Shown: positions 1 through 6,768 of the stretch, one piece after another
How positions within the stretch are numbered: the first letter of the stretch is position 1
Layout of the letters: each line of letters starts with the position of its first letter
Origin: Bacteroidaceae bacterium
GTDB taxonomy: Bacteria > Bacteroidota > Bacteroidia > Bacteroidales > Bacteroidaceae
Direction: 5' to 3'
NCBI GenBank assembly: GCA_021443405.1
Contig: JABUUA010000101.1
Location: 1 to 8,128 of the forward strand
DNA: 8,128 nucleotides
Notes under the pieces: generated by a model
Told to the model about the DNA's origin: nothing
What the model saw: the letters and a program-made list of their open reading frames with translations, nothing else
The model's database searches: none
Translations under genes and position numbers: made by a program

Positions 1-40
1 CATCGATGCCGAGCATTATCAACGCTCGACCTCGCTGGCG

Positions 41-62
41 CCCCCCACGGGGGAGGGAGAAG
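41..62 (-). repeat. GC-rich palindromic repeat, copy A (truncated)
   Basis: The sequence carries the inner half of the repeat family seen at 101-140, 911-948 and 1356-1392: a C-run, AC centre, then GGGGGAGGGAGAAG. It has the orientation of copy C and faces copy B across about 40 bases. The outer arm (the ACCCCACCCC part) is absent and is replaced by unrelated sequence before position 41, so this copy is degenerate or truncated. No gene is supported in positions 1-40. Confidence 0.75.
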
Positions 63-98
63 AAAAAAGATTCCTGCTGTTTATCTTAACAAAGGAAC
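62..98 (-). terminator. Possible intrinsic terminator after argB
   Basis: Read on the minus strand, GTTCC (98-94) can pair with GGAAT (74-70), with a smaller TGTT/AACA stem inside, and the hairpin is followed by C and six T residues (68-63). This lies about 50 bases past the argB stop and is where an end to the leftward operon would be expected. The stem is short and has an internal loop, so the call is tentative. It sits exactly between repeat copies A and B. Confidence 0.35.
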
Positions 99-100
99 AG

Positions 101-140
101 TTTCCCCCTCCCCCGTGGGGGAGGGTCGGGGTGGGGTCTT
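101..140 (+). repeat. GC-rich palindromic repeat, copy B
   Basis: Full-length copy of the repeat: a 9-base arm palindrome with a GT centre at 106-125, followed by a G-rich arm and ending GGGGTCTT at 140. It starts 8 bases past the argB stop codon (149-151). Orientation equals copy D and is inverted relative to copies A and C. The stretch 117-136 has four G-runs of at least three with loops of one or two bases, a canonical G-quadruplex pattern. No T-run follows on either strand, so it is not itself a standard terminator. Confidence 0.9.
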
Positions 141-148
141 GGGTTGTC

Positions 149-973
149 CTACTTTTCTATCACCGTCCCATTAGCCCCATCGAGGCAGGTGGCGCTGCAG
201 ATGATGACGCGGGCCACGCCTTGGTTCAGCGCCTCGAAGGCGTTGTCGAGCTTGGGAATCATTCCACCCGAGATAGCGCCTTGCTCCTTCAGTTCCTCGT
301 AGCGAGCAGGCGTGATGTGCGGAATCACCGAATCGTCGTCGTCGGGGTCGAGCAGCACGCCCATCTTCTCGAACGTGTAAGTAAGGGTGACGTCGAAATA
401 AGGAGCCAGTGCACAGGCCACGGTCTGGGCGATGGTGTCGGCGTTGGTGTTGAGCATGTGGCCTTCGCCGTCGTGGGTAAGAGGAGCCACCACGGGCGTG
501 ACGCCGCTCTGGAGCAGGTGAGCCAGACACGGACCATCAGCGCTGTCCACGTCGCCCACCCAGCCGTAATCGACTCCGTTCTTCAGCGGACGCTTGTGGG
601 CACGGATGAGATTCATGTCGGCACCCGTGACGCCTAAGGCATTGACGCCGAGCGCCTGCAGCCGGGCCACCAACTGTTTGTTCACCAGTCCGCCATAGAC
701 CATGGTCACCACCTGCAGTGTGTCGTCGTCGGTCACACGCCGTCCGTCCACCATTTTGCTTTCAATACCCAGCCGACTGGCCATCTGCGTGGCCGAACGA
801 CCGCCGCCATGCACCAGCACTTTCAAGCCGGGCAGTGCCGCAAAGCGGCGCAACATATCTTCTAAGAAGGCAGGCTGCTCAACAACAGCGCCGCCGACCT
901 TGATAACTGAAACCCCACCCCGGCCCTCCCCCACGGGGGAGGGAGAAGCTGATTGATTACTATTCTCTTCCAT
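149..973 (-). CDS. argB: Acetylglutamate kinase with repeat-encoded N-terminal extension
   Basis: ArgB phosphorylates N-acetylglutamate in the second step of cytoplasmic arginine biosynthesis; Bacteroides relatives are reported to use N-succinyl intermediates, so the true substrate here may be N-succinylglutamate. From an ATG at 973 the product is 274 residues. The amino-acid-kinase fold starts at VIKVGG (Lys25), followed by VHGGGRSATQM, the substrate-region NTNAD (Asp179) and GGMIPK (Lys241), so the catalytic residues are intact. Family members are about 255-260 residues; the surplus is the N-terminus, where residues 12-21 (PSPVGEGRGG) are translated from palindromic repeat copy C. The frame stays open upstream through a DUF559 domain to a TTG at 1324 (391 residues if read whole). 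I chose the ATG at 973 because it follows an A-rich stretch typical of Bacteroidetes starts and the upstream domain looks broken. A true DUF559-ArgB fusion cannot be excluded. Confidence 0.9.
   Translation of the reverse strand: MEENSNQSASPSPVGEGRGGVSVIKVGGAVVEQPAFLEDMLRRFAALPGLKVLVHGGGRSATQMASRLGIESKMVDGRRVTDDDTLQVVTMVYGGLVNKQLVARLQALGVNALGVTGADMNLIRAHKRPLKNGVDYGWVGDVDSADGPCLAHLLQSGVTPVVAPLTHDGEGHMLNTNADTIAQTVACALAPYFDVTLTYTFEKMGVLLDPDDDDSVIPHITPARYEELKEQGAISGGMIPKLDNAFEALNQGVARVIICSATCLDGANGTVIEK
911..948 (-). repeat. GC-rich palindromic repeat, copy C, inside the argB reading frame
   Basis: Full copy in the orientation opposite to B and D. The palindrome is at 924-943 and the C-rich arm at 913-923. 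On the minus strand it is translated in the argB frame as PSPVGEGRGGV and runs straight into the first beta strand of ArgB (SVIKVGG). It is the left end of the DUF559 element whose other end is copy D. On the minus strand, and so in the argB mRNA, positions 932-913 have a G-quadruplex pattern (G5, G3, G4, G4). Confidence 0.9.
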
Positions 974-1346
974 TTTTGATTTTTCTATTTGATTCTTTAT
1001 TTCGTTTAGGACGGTGTGGATGTCGCCTAAGACTTGTTCGTTGGTGAAGCGTAGGACGGTTAGGCCTTGGCTCATTAGGTAGGCGGTTCGCTCTTGGTCG
1101 TTGTTGATTTGTTCCTCGTTAGCGTGGTAGCCGCCGTCTATTTCTATCACCAATCTGCGGTCGAAGCACAAGAAATCGGCTATGTAATTGCCCACCACCT
1201 GCTGGCGCCGAAACTTCACTTCGCAGAAATGCTCCCGCAGATACTTCCACATCACCCCCTCCGCCTCCGTAGGCCGTTTCCGATTCTCCCGCGCCAACTG
1301 CCATAACAAAGGGGAAGCCACCAACCCCCAAAGCCGTTTTCTTCAT
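974..1346 (-). pseudogene. DUF559 endonuclease-like domain protein, start apparently frameshifted
   Basis: The frame below the TTG at 1324 encodes about 117 residues resembling DUF559, a small family with a Vsr-like restriction-endonuclease fold. Visible landmarks, counted from that TTG, are PTEAE (18-22), KFRRQQVVGNYIADF (37-51, Asp50) and VIEIDGGYH (59-67, Glu61, Asp63, His67), then LTVLRFTNEQV and a short helix. Asp50, Glu61 and Asp63 are plausible metal-binding residues. There is no good start: an in-frame TGA lies at 1343-1345, the TTG has no support, and the first in-frame ATG (1252) would remove the N-terminal helix. An ATG at 1344-1346, just inside copy D, is in another frame; removing one G from the G5 run at 1325-1329 would join it to the domain as MKKTALGLVASPLLWQL. 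No stop separates the domain from ArgB. The cellular role of DUF559 proteins is not known to me. Confidence 0.6.
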
Positions 1347-1355
1347 AAAATAGTT

Positions 1356-1392
1356 CTCCCTCCCCCGTGGGGGAGGGTTGGGGTGGGGTCTT
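1356..1392 (+). repeat. GC-rich palindromic repeat, copy D, abutting the speA stop codon
   Basis: Full copy with the palindrome at 1358-1377 and the G-rich arm at 1378-1388, ending GGGGTCTT. It is inverted relative to copy C and identical in orientation to copy B. The last bases (CTT) overlap the speA stop codon, TAA at 1391-1393 on the minus strand. Positions 1369-1388 on the plus strand match a G-quadruplex pattern with four G-runs and loops of one or two bases. Confidence 0.9.
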
Positions 1393-3283
1393 ACTCCAAA
1401 TACGTATATCCATACAGCCCGGCTCGGTAGTTCGAGATGAACTCCTTGCCCTCGGTCTCCGTTATCTTGCCGTCCTTCACGGCCTTGGTCACCCAAATCT
1501 CCAGACGCCGCACAAGTTTCTTGGGGTCGTACTGCACATACTCCAGCACGTCGGCCACCGTCTCGCCATCGATAATCTGGTCGATGGAGTAACTCTCCTT
1601 GTCCACCGAGATGTGAACCGCGTTGGTGTCGCCAAACAGATTGTGCATATTGCCTAAGATTTCCTGGTAAGCACCCACGAGGAACACGCCGATGTAGTAA
1701 TGCTCATCCGCCTTCACGGGGTGCAACGGAATGTAGCTGGTCTGCTGACCGCCGTTGACATAGGCCGTGATTTTACCGTCGCTGTCGCAAGTGATGTCCT
1801 GCAACGTGGCGCTGCGGGTGGGTTCCTCCTGCAAACGAGCGATGGGCATGATGGGGAACAACTGGTCGATGCCCCACGAGTCCGGCATGGACTGGAAGAG
1901 CGAGAAGTTGCAGAAATACTTGTCCGACATCTGCTTGTCGAGCACGCGCAACTCGTCGGGAACGTGTTTCTGGTGGTGAGCCAGTTCCGCCACCTCGTGA
2001 CTGATGGCCCAGTAGAGCGACTCTATTTGCGCGCGCGTCTTGAGGTCGATGATGCCGTGGCGGAAGAGGTCGAGCGCCTCCTCGCGAATATCCTCGGCGT
2101 CGTGCCAGTCCTCGAGCATCGAACGGCTCGAAAGCTTGTCCCAGATTTCCGTGAGGTCGTGCACCAACTTGTGGTCGTCGTCAGTCGGCTGGAAGTCCTC
2201 GGGCATCTGCGGCGCCGAGACGCTCTCCAGCACATCCAGTATCAGCACACTGTGGTGAGCCGCCAGCGAGCGACCGCCCTCGGTGATGATGTTGGGGTGC
2301 GGAATATTATTCTTGTTGGCTGCCTCCACGAGCGTATAGACGCAGTCGTTGACATATTCCTGTATGCTGTAGTTGACGGAGCTCTCACGGTTCGAGGAGC
2401 GCGTGCCGTCGTAGTCCACTCCCAGACCGCCGCCACAATCGACAAAGTCGATGGGGAAGCCCATGGCATGCAGCTGCACATAGAACTGAGCCGCCTCGCG
2501 CAGCGCGGTGGAGATGCGGCGAATCTTGGTAATCTGCGAACCAATGTGGAAATGAATAAGCTTGAGACAGTCGCGCAGTCCCATCTCGTCGAGCATTTGC
2601 AGCGCCATGAGCAGCTCGGAACTGTTGAGACCGAACTTAGAGGCGTCGCCGCCGCTCTCGCTCCACTTGCCGCTGCCGTTGGAGGCCAGCTTGATGCGGA
2701 TGCCCAGGTTGGGGCGCACGTTGAGCTTCTTGGCCGTCTCGGCGATGATGCGCATCTCGGGCAGTTTCTCCACCACGAGGAACACGCGCTTGCCCATCTT
2801 CTGCGCCAGCAAGGCCAGTTCTATGAAGTTCTGGTCCTTGTGACCATTGCAGATGATAAGGCTGTCGGAGTCCATGTGGGTGGCCAGCACGGCGTGGAGT
2901 TCCGGCTTCGAACCCGCCTCCAAACCTAAGTTGTAGCGCTTGCCGTGGCTGATGATTTCCTCCACCACGGGGCGCATCTGGTTCACCTTGATGGGGAAGA
3001 TGATGAAATGCTCGGCATTGTACTGATATTCCTTCGCGGCCTTGCGGAAACACTCGTCGGTCTTCTCAATGCGGTTGTCGAGAATATCGGGGAAGCGCAG
3101 CAGCACAGGCGCGGTGATGTGGCGCGAAGCCAGTTCGTCCACCACCTCCTTGAGGTCCACCTGCACGTTGTTCTTCTTGGGCGACACATAAACGTGTCCC
3201 TTCTCGTTAATTCCGAAATAGTTGACTCCCCACCCTTTCACGTTGTAGAGGTCGGCCGAGTCTTCAATGCGCCATTTCTTCAT
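1391..3283 (-). CDS. speA: Biosynthetic arginine decarboxylase
   Basis: SpeA removes CO2 from arginine to give agmatine, the entry to polyamine synthesis; it is a PLP enzyme of the alanine-racemase-like fold. The 630-residue product is close to the usual family length (E. coli about 658). The PLP lysine is in FPIKVNQ (Lys99), followed by GLEAGSKPEL (120-129), HFHIGSQ (244-250) and GGGLGVDY (284-291). The second domain shows SMPDSWGIDQLFPI (465-478) and DITCDSDG (496-503), whose Cys499 is the expected catalytic cysteine contributed across the dimer. The ATG at 3283 overlaps the aroK stop by 4 bases (ATGA), pointing to translational coupling. Downstream, the stop codon abuts palindromic repeat D. 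Lying with argB, it couples arginine supply to arginine use. All key residues are intact. Confidence 0.97.
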   Translation of the reverse strand: MKKWRIEDSADLYNVKGWGVNYFGINEKGHVYVSPKKNNVQVDLKEVVDELASRHITAPVLLRFPDILDNRIEKTDECFRKAAKEYQYNAEHFIIFPIKVNQMRPVVEEIISHGKRYNLGLEAGSKPELHAVLATHMDSDSLIICNGHKDQNFIELALLAQKMGKRVFLVVEKLPEMRIIAETAKKLNVRPNLGIRIKLASNGSGKWSESGGDASKFGLNSSELLMALQMLDEMGLRDCLKLIHFHIGSQITKIRRISTALREAAQFYVQLHAMGFPIDFVDCGGGLGVDYDGTRSSNRESSVNYSIQEYVNDCVYTLVEAANKNNIPHPNIITEGGRSLAAHHSVLILDVLESVSAPQMPEDFQPTDDDHKLVHDLTEIWDKLSSRSMLEDWHDAEDIREEALDLFRHGIIDLKTRAQIESLYWAISHEVAELAHHQKHVPDELRVLDKQMSDKYFCNFSLFQSMPDSWGIDQLFPIMPIARLQEEPTRSATLQDITCDSDGKITAYVNGGQQTSYIPLHPVKADEHYYIGVFLVGAYQEILGNMHNLFGDTNAVHISVDKESYSIDQIIDGETVADVLEYVQYDPKKLVRRLEIWVTKAVKDGKITETEGKEFISNYRAGLYGYTYLE

Positions 3284-3813
3284 GCCAGTCCCAATTCTTC
3301 TTTAAGTAGTTTAACGGTGATAGCTATCTTCTCGTAGTTGTCCATCAGACTCACGTCGATGGTATGTTTGGCTTTCGTGTAGAACGGCTCGCGTTGGGCG
3401 AGCGTTCCGCGGATGTAGTCCACCAGTTCCTCCGGTGTCTTGCCCTTGATGAGCGGGCGTATGGTCTTCCCCATGCGCAAGTGCATGGCCAGCACCTCGG
3501 GGTCCACTTTCAGATACACGGTCTCGGCAAGCGAATTCATGTAGTCCATGTTGTCGTAGAAGCAGGGCGTTCCGCCTCCGCACGACAGCACGATGTTCTG
3601 AAACTCGGCGGCCTCGTGCAGCATACGGCGCTCCAAGTCGCGGAAGCCCTCCTCGCCCATCTCCTGGAATATCAGGTCAACAGACTTGTGGAAGCGCGTC
3701 TCGATATACCAGTCGAGGTCGTAGAACTGCCATCCCAGCGACAAGGCCAGCTGGCGACCCACAGTGGTCTTGCCAGCGCCCATGTATCCGATGAGTATGA
3801 TGGACTGCTGCAT
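3280..3813 (-). CDS. aroK: Shikimate kinase
   Basis: AroK uses ATP to phosphorylate shikimate at the 3-hydroxyl in the cytoplasmic pathway to chorismate and aromatic amino acids. The 177-residue product has the normal length. It shows the P-loop GYMGAGKTT (9-17), the DLD pair that binds Mg and shikimate (Asp32, Asp34), Arg58 in GFRDLERR, the GGG shikimate-binding loop (79-81), the lid arginine in IRPL (Arg119) and the adenine-side REPFYTKA (Arg141, Tyr145). Its ATG follows the topA stop with no spacer (TAAATG) and its own stop overlaps the speA ATG by 4 bases, so it sits in the middle of a tightly packed operon. aroK and aroL are not distinguishable by sequence alone; aroK is the usual name in this phylum. 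Confidence 0.96.
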   Translation of the reverse strand: MQQSIILIGYMGAGKTTVGRQLALSLGWQFYDLDWYIETRFHKSVDLIFQEMGEEGFRDLERRMLHEAAEFQNIVLSCGGGTPCFYDNMDYMNSLAETVYLKVDPEVLAMHLRMGKTIRPLIKGKTPEELVDYIRGTLAQREPFYTKAKHTIDVSLMDNYEKIAITVKLLKEELGLA

Positions 3814-6150
3814 TTACTTCTTGTGCGCGGTGCGGCGGCCACGGGTTGGACGAGGGCCTTCGGCGTCCTGCTCCTTGATGATTTCCATGCACTCTTCCAG
3901 CGTGAGCTCGGCAGCCTTGTCATGCAAGGTCTTCGCCAGACGATAGTTGGTGCCTTTGTAGGTGATGTAAGGACCGAAACGGCCGTTGAGCACCTCCAGT
4001 TCGGGTTCCTCGGCGAAGGTCTTGAGACGGCGCTGCGTCTCCTCCATGCGCTTCTGCATAATCAGGTTGATGGCCTCCTCGAGGGTAATCTCCAGCGGAT
4101 CCACATCCTTGGGGATGGAAACATATTTACGCTGATGCTGCACGTAAGGACCGAAGCGGCCGGAACCTACCGACACTTCGCACTGCTCGAACAACCCGAG
4201 CGTGCGGGGAAGGCGGAAAAGTTCCAAGGCCTCGTCGAGCGTGATGGTCTCCAGGCTCTGCGAATCCTTGAGCTGTGCAAAGCGCGGCTTGCGGGTGTCG
4301 TTCTGCGAACCAATCTGCGCCACAGGACCGAAACGGCCGATTTTCACCGTCACCACCTGGCCGGTGGCGGGGTCTTCGCCCAGCACGCGCTCACCCACAC
4401 GGTGTTCGCTCTTGTTCTCCAGCGCGTCCTCCACCAAGGGATTGAACTCGCCGTAGAACGTGCTCATCATGCCCATCCAGTCTTTTTCTCCCACGGAAAT
4501 GGAGTCGAAGTCTTTCTCCACCTCGGCGGTGAAGTTGTAGTCGAGCACCTGCGGGAAGGTCTCGAGCAGGAAATCGCTCACCACGCAACCCGTGTCAGTG
4601 GGGAGAAGCTTGCCGCGCTCGGCGCCCAGCACCTGCTTTTTCTCGGTCTGCTTGAGCTTGTCGCCCTTGAGCGTGAGCACCTGATAGAGCGTGGGCTCGC
4701 CGGGCTTGTCGCCCTTGACAACGTATTCACGCTGCTGTATGGTGGTGATGGTGGTGGCGTAGGTAGAGGGGCGGCCGATGCCCAGTTCCTCGAGTTTGCG
4801 CACAAGGCTGGCTTCGTTGTAGCGCAACGGACGCTGTGAGAAGCGCTGGGTAGCGGTCACGTCCTTGCGGCTCAACTGCGTGCCCACCTGCAGAGGGGGC
4901 AGTTCGCCTTCGGCCGATTTGGGTTCGCCGTCCTCGGCCTCGGTCTCGCGATACACGCGGAGGAAACCGTCGAACACGACTACTTCGCCCTGTGCCACGA
5001 AGTTGTAGTCCGAACCGCTCACGCTGATGGTGGCGACGGTGCGCTCCAGTTCGGCGTCAGCCATCTGGCAGGCGATGGTTCGCTTCCAGATAAGATTATA
5101 AAGCTTGCGCTCCTGCGCCGTTCCTTCTATCTCGGTCTGGTCCATGTAGGTGGGGCGGATGGCCTCGTGGGCCTCTTGCGCTCCCTTGGAATTGGTGGTG
5201 TATTGGCGCGTCTTCACATAGGTGTCGCCCATCGTTTCGCTGATGTACTTCTTGCTCGTTCCCAGACAGAGGCTCGACAGGTTCACGCTGTCGGTACGCA
5301 TGTAGGTGATGCGCCCGCTCTCATAAAGGCGCTGCGCCACCATCATCGTCTGCGAAACGGTGAAGCCGAGCTTGTGGGCGGCTTCCTGCTGCAAGGTGCT
5401 GGTGGTGAAGGGAGGGGCAGGCGTGCGGCGACTGGGCTTGGTCTGTATGTCCTCGATGGTGAACTGTGCGTCGCGGCACTGCTCGAGGAAGGCCTTGGCC
5501 TCCTCCTCAGTGGCGAACTTATGGTTCAGCTCCACCTTCAGTTCGCCGCCCTCGGGCAGGAGGAAGGTGGCCGTCACGCGGTAGGAACTCTCGCTCTCGT
5601 AGCCCATGATTTCGCGCTCACGCTCCACAATCAAGCGCACGGCCACGCTCTGCACACGGCCTGCCGAGAGTCCCGGACGCACCTTGCGCCAGAGCAGCGG
5701 ACTCAGCTTGAAGCCCACGATGCGGTCGAGCACGCGGCGTGCCTGCTGGGCGTTCACCAGATTGGTGTCGATGTCGCGGGGATTCTCAATGGCGGCCAGG
5801 ATGGCGGGCTTGGTGATTTCGTGGAACACGATGCGGCGTGTCTTTGCGCCGTCGAGCCCGAGCACTTCCTTCAGATGCCAGCTGATGGCTTCTCCCTCGC
5901 GGTCCTCATCGGATGCGAGCCACACCATCTGGGCGTCCTTCGAAAGCTTCTTCAGCTCGCCCACCAGTTTCTGTTTGTCGGAGGGAATCTCGTACTGGGG
6001 TTGGAACGTCTCGGTGTCGATGCTGAAGGAGTGTTTCTTCAGGTCGCGGATATGCCCGTAACTCGACATCACCTTATAGTCGTCGCCCAGAAATTTCTCT
6101 ATCGTTTTCGCCTTTGCAGGGCTCTCTACAATGACAAGATTTGGCTTCAT
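3814..6150 (-). CDS. topA: DNA topoisomerase I (type IA)
   Basis: TopA relaxes negative supercoils by cutting one strand through a 5'-phosphotyrosine link. From the ATG at 6150 the product is 778 residues. The TOPRIM domain starts at LVIVESPAKAKTIEKFLG (Glu9) and has the metal motif DEDREGE (Asp81, Asp83, Glu85). SAGRVQSVAVRLI (162-174) is followed by the catalytic RITYMRTDS with Tyr283. The C-terminus has repeated topoisomerase C-terminal units with GRFGP motifs and a basic tail (PTRGRRTAHKK), without the four-cysteine zinc fingers of E. coli TopA. A GTG at 6180 could extend the frame by 10 residues, but it overlaps the promoter -7 box at 6180-6187, so the ATG is preferred. It is probably the first gene of topA-aroK-speA-argB. 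Shikimate and arginine genes after topA have no obvious functional link to it. Confidence 0.97.
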   Translation of the reverse strand: MKPNLVIVESPAKAKTIEKFLGDDYKVMSSYGHIRDLKKHSFSIDTETFQPQYEIPSDKQKLVGELKKLSKDAQMVWLASDEDREGEAISWHLKEVLGLDGAKTRRIVFHEITKPAILAAIENPRDIDTNLVNAQQARRVLDRIVGFKLSPLLWRKVRPGLSAGRVQSVAVRLIVEREREIMGYESESSYRVTATFLLPEGGELKVELNHKFATEEEAKAFLEQCRDAQFTIEDIQTKPSRRTPAPPFTTSTLQQEAAHKLGFTVSQTMMVAQRLYESGRITYMRTDSVNLSSLCLGTSKKYISETMGDTYVKTRQYTTNSKGAQEAHEAIRPTYMDQTEIEGTAQERKLYNLIWKRTIACQMADAELERTVATISVSGSDYNFVAQGEVVVFDGFLRVYRETEAEDGEPKSAEGELPPLQVGTQLSRKDVTATQRFSQRPLRYNEASLVRKLEELGIGRPSTYATTITTIQQREYVVKGDKPGEPTLYQVLTLKGDKLKQTEKKQVLGAERGKLLPTDTGCVVSDFLLETFPQVLDYNFTAEVEKDFDSISVGEKDWMGMMSTFYGEFNPLVEDALENKSEHRVGERVLGEDPATGQVVTVKIGRFGPVAQIGSQNDTRKPRFAQLKDSQSLETITLDEALELFRLPRTLGLFEQCEVSVGSGRFGPYVQHQRKYVSIPKDVDPLEITLEEAINLIMQKRMEETQRRLKTFAEEPELEVLNGRFGPYITYKGTNYRLAKTLHDKAAELTLEECMEIIKEQDAEGPRPTRGRRTAHKK

Positions 6151-6179
6151 CGTCTCTATCTTTGTTTTGAATTTGGGCA

Positions 6180-6187
6180 CAAAGATA
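6180..6187 (-). promoter_or_regulatory. Candidate topA promoter, -7 box
   Basis: The minus strand reads TATCTTTG, a full match to the Bacteroidetes -7 consensus TAnnTTTG, about 30 bases upstream of the topA ATG. No TTTG is found 19-21 bases further upstream, so only half of the promoter is convincing. The box lies 23 bases past the stop codon of the NUDIX gene, so topA may be expressed both from here and by read-through. Confidence 0.45.
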
Positions 6188-6210
6188 GGACAAAAATCTT
6201 AATCTATACC

Positions 6211-6741
6211 TTATATATAAGCAAATTTTTCCAAAAAAAGTTGCACGCCTTGGCGGATGCTGACGAACGCAAAACGGTCAAGACATACGTCTTGTAAGGG
6301 CACCCACATCAGTTCGCCACAATCGTCCATCGCCCGCATCGGCGAGAAATCGGACACGCGGCAGCGGAAAAACGAATCGACAGTGTGCACCACGAATCCA
6401 CTATATAAATAGGTATTGGGGAAGGAGCACAGATATTCGGTCGCGTCCACCGTCAGCCCCGTCTCCTCCAGCACCTCGCGGCAGACGCCTTGCTCCAGTG
6501 TCTCGGCAAGGTCGCAGAAGCCGCCGGGCAAATCCCACTTGCCGCGTTCGGGCTCGCGCGAGCGAACGGCCACCAGCAGTTCGCCACGGTCGTTCTGTAT
6601 CAGCGCCGCCGCCGAGGCCGAGGGATTGAGGAAATACTCGAAGCCGCAGCGCCAGCACCGCTTGCTGCGGTCGCCGGACACCTCGAACTCACGCGCCCCG
6701 CACACGGGGCAGAAATGGAACTTCTCTAATGGATGACTCAT
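6211..6741 (-). CDS. NUDIX hydrolase with N-terminal zinc ribbon
   Basis: NUDIX enzymes hydrolyse nucleoside diphosphates linked to another group. The 176-residue product starts with a zinc ribbon (Cys11, Cys14, Cys29, Cys32), then a beta strand (AALIQNDRGELLVAVRS), then a complete Nudix box at 74-96: GG, Glu80, REVLEETGL with Glu89, Glu92 and Glu93 for metal binding. A zinc ribbon before a NUDIX domain recalls NADH pyrophosphatase NudC, but the protein is shorter and the NudC signature SQPWPFPxS is not present (there is only SFPNTYLYSG), so the substrate is not assigned. The frame could extend to a TTG at 6798, but that extension is basic and low-complexity, and the ATG at 6741 sits directly before the zinc ribbon. 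Its stop is 60 bases from the topA ATG with no terminator between. Confidence 0.93.
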   Translation of the reverse strand: MSHPLEKFHFCPVCGAREFEVSGDRSKRCWRCGFEYFLNPSASAAALIQNDRGELLVAVRSREPERGKWDLPGGFCDLAETLEQGVCREVLEETGLTVDATEYLCSFPNTYLYSGFVVHTVDSFFRCRVSDFSPMRAMDDCGELMWVPLQDVCLDRFAFVSIRQGVQLFLEKFAYI

Positions 6742-6768
6742 AGTTTTCGTTTTCTCACTGGCGCAGCC

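Larger units (their letters stand above)
911..1392. mobile_element. Putative repeat-bounded DUF559 element between speA and argB
   Basis: A segment of about 480 bases is bounded by inverted copies C and D of the same roughly 38-base repeat and contains one short reading frame with a DUF559 endonuclease-like domain. It interrupts what should be a tight speA-argB junction: copy D begins at the speA stop codon and copy C ends in the ArgB N-terminus. The interior, especially 950-1020, is visibly more AT-rich than the neighbouring genes. No transposase, integrase or clear target-site duplication is seen. That it moves or once moved is inference from the repeat arrangement, the different base composition, and the second pair of the same repeats at 41-140. 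Confidence 0.55.

Noticed and set aside
10..28. Short inverted repeat CGAGC/GCTCG with a 9-base loop near the left edge
   Set aside because: Five base pairs with no T-run or neighbouring gene end; too weak to call.
106..125. Repeat palindromes as classical intrinsic terminators
   Set aside because: The stems are strong but no T-run follows on either strand at B, C or D, and copy C is coding.
131..637. Plus-strand open frame antisense to argB, open from the window start
   Set aside because: The frame is open but reads through repeat B and then the reverse of ArgB; no protein family is visible.
41..1392. CRISPR array
   Set aside because: The four repeat copies alternate in orientation and are spaced very unevenly, with genes between; there is no regular spacer pattern.
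1700..2929. Plus-strand open frame of 409 codons antisense to speA
   Set aside because: It lies wholly opposite a well-supported gene, has a composition typical of reverse-strand reading of GC-rich codons, and shows no recognisable domain.
3364..4839. Plus-strand open frame of 491 codons antisense to aroK and topA
   Set aside because: It overlaps two conserved genes on the other strand and the translation is rich in His, Leu and Val without any domain; it is a by-product of codon bias.
6151..6180. GTG start extending TopA by 10 residues
   Set aside because: The codon overlaps a -7 promoter box, and TopA orthologues start just before the LVIVESPAKAKT motif.
5167..6297. Plus-strand open frame of 376 codons antisense to topA and the end of the NUDIX gene
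   Set aside because: It covers the catalytic part of topA in reverse and has no family resemblance.
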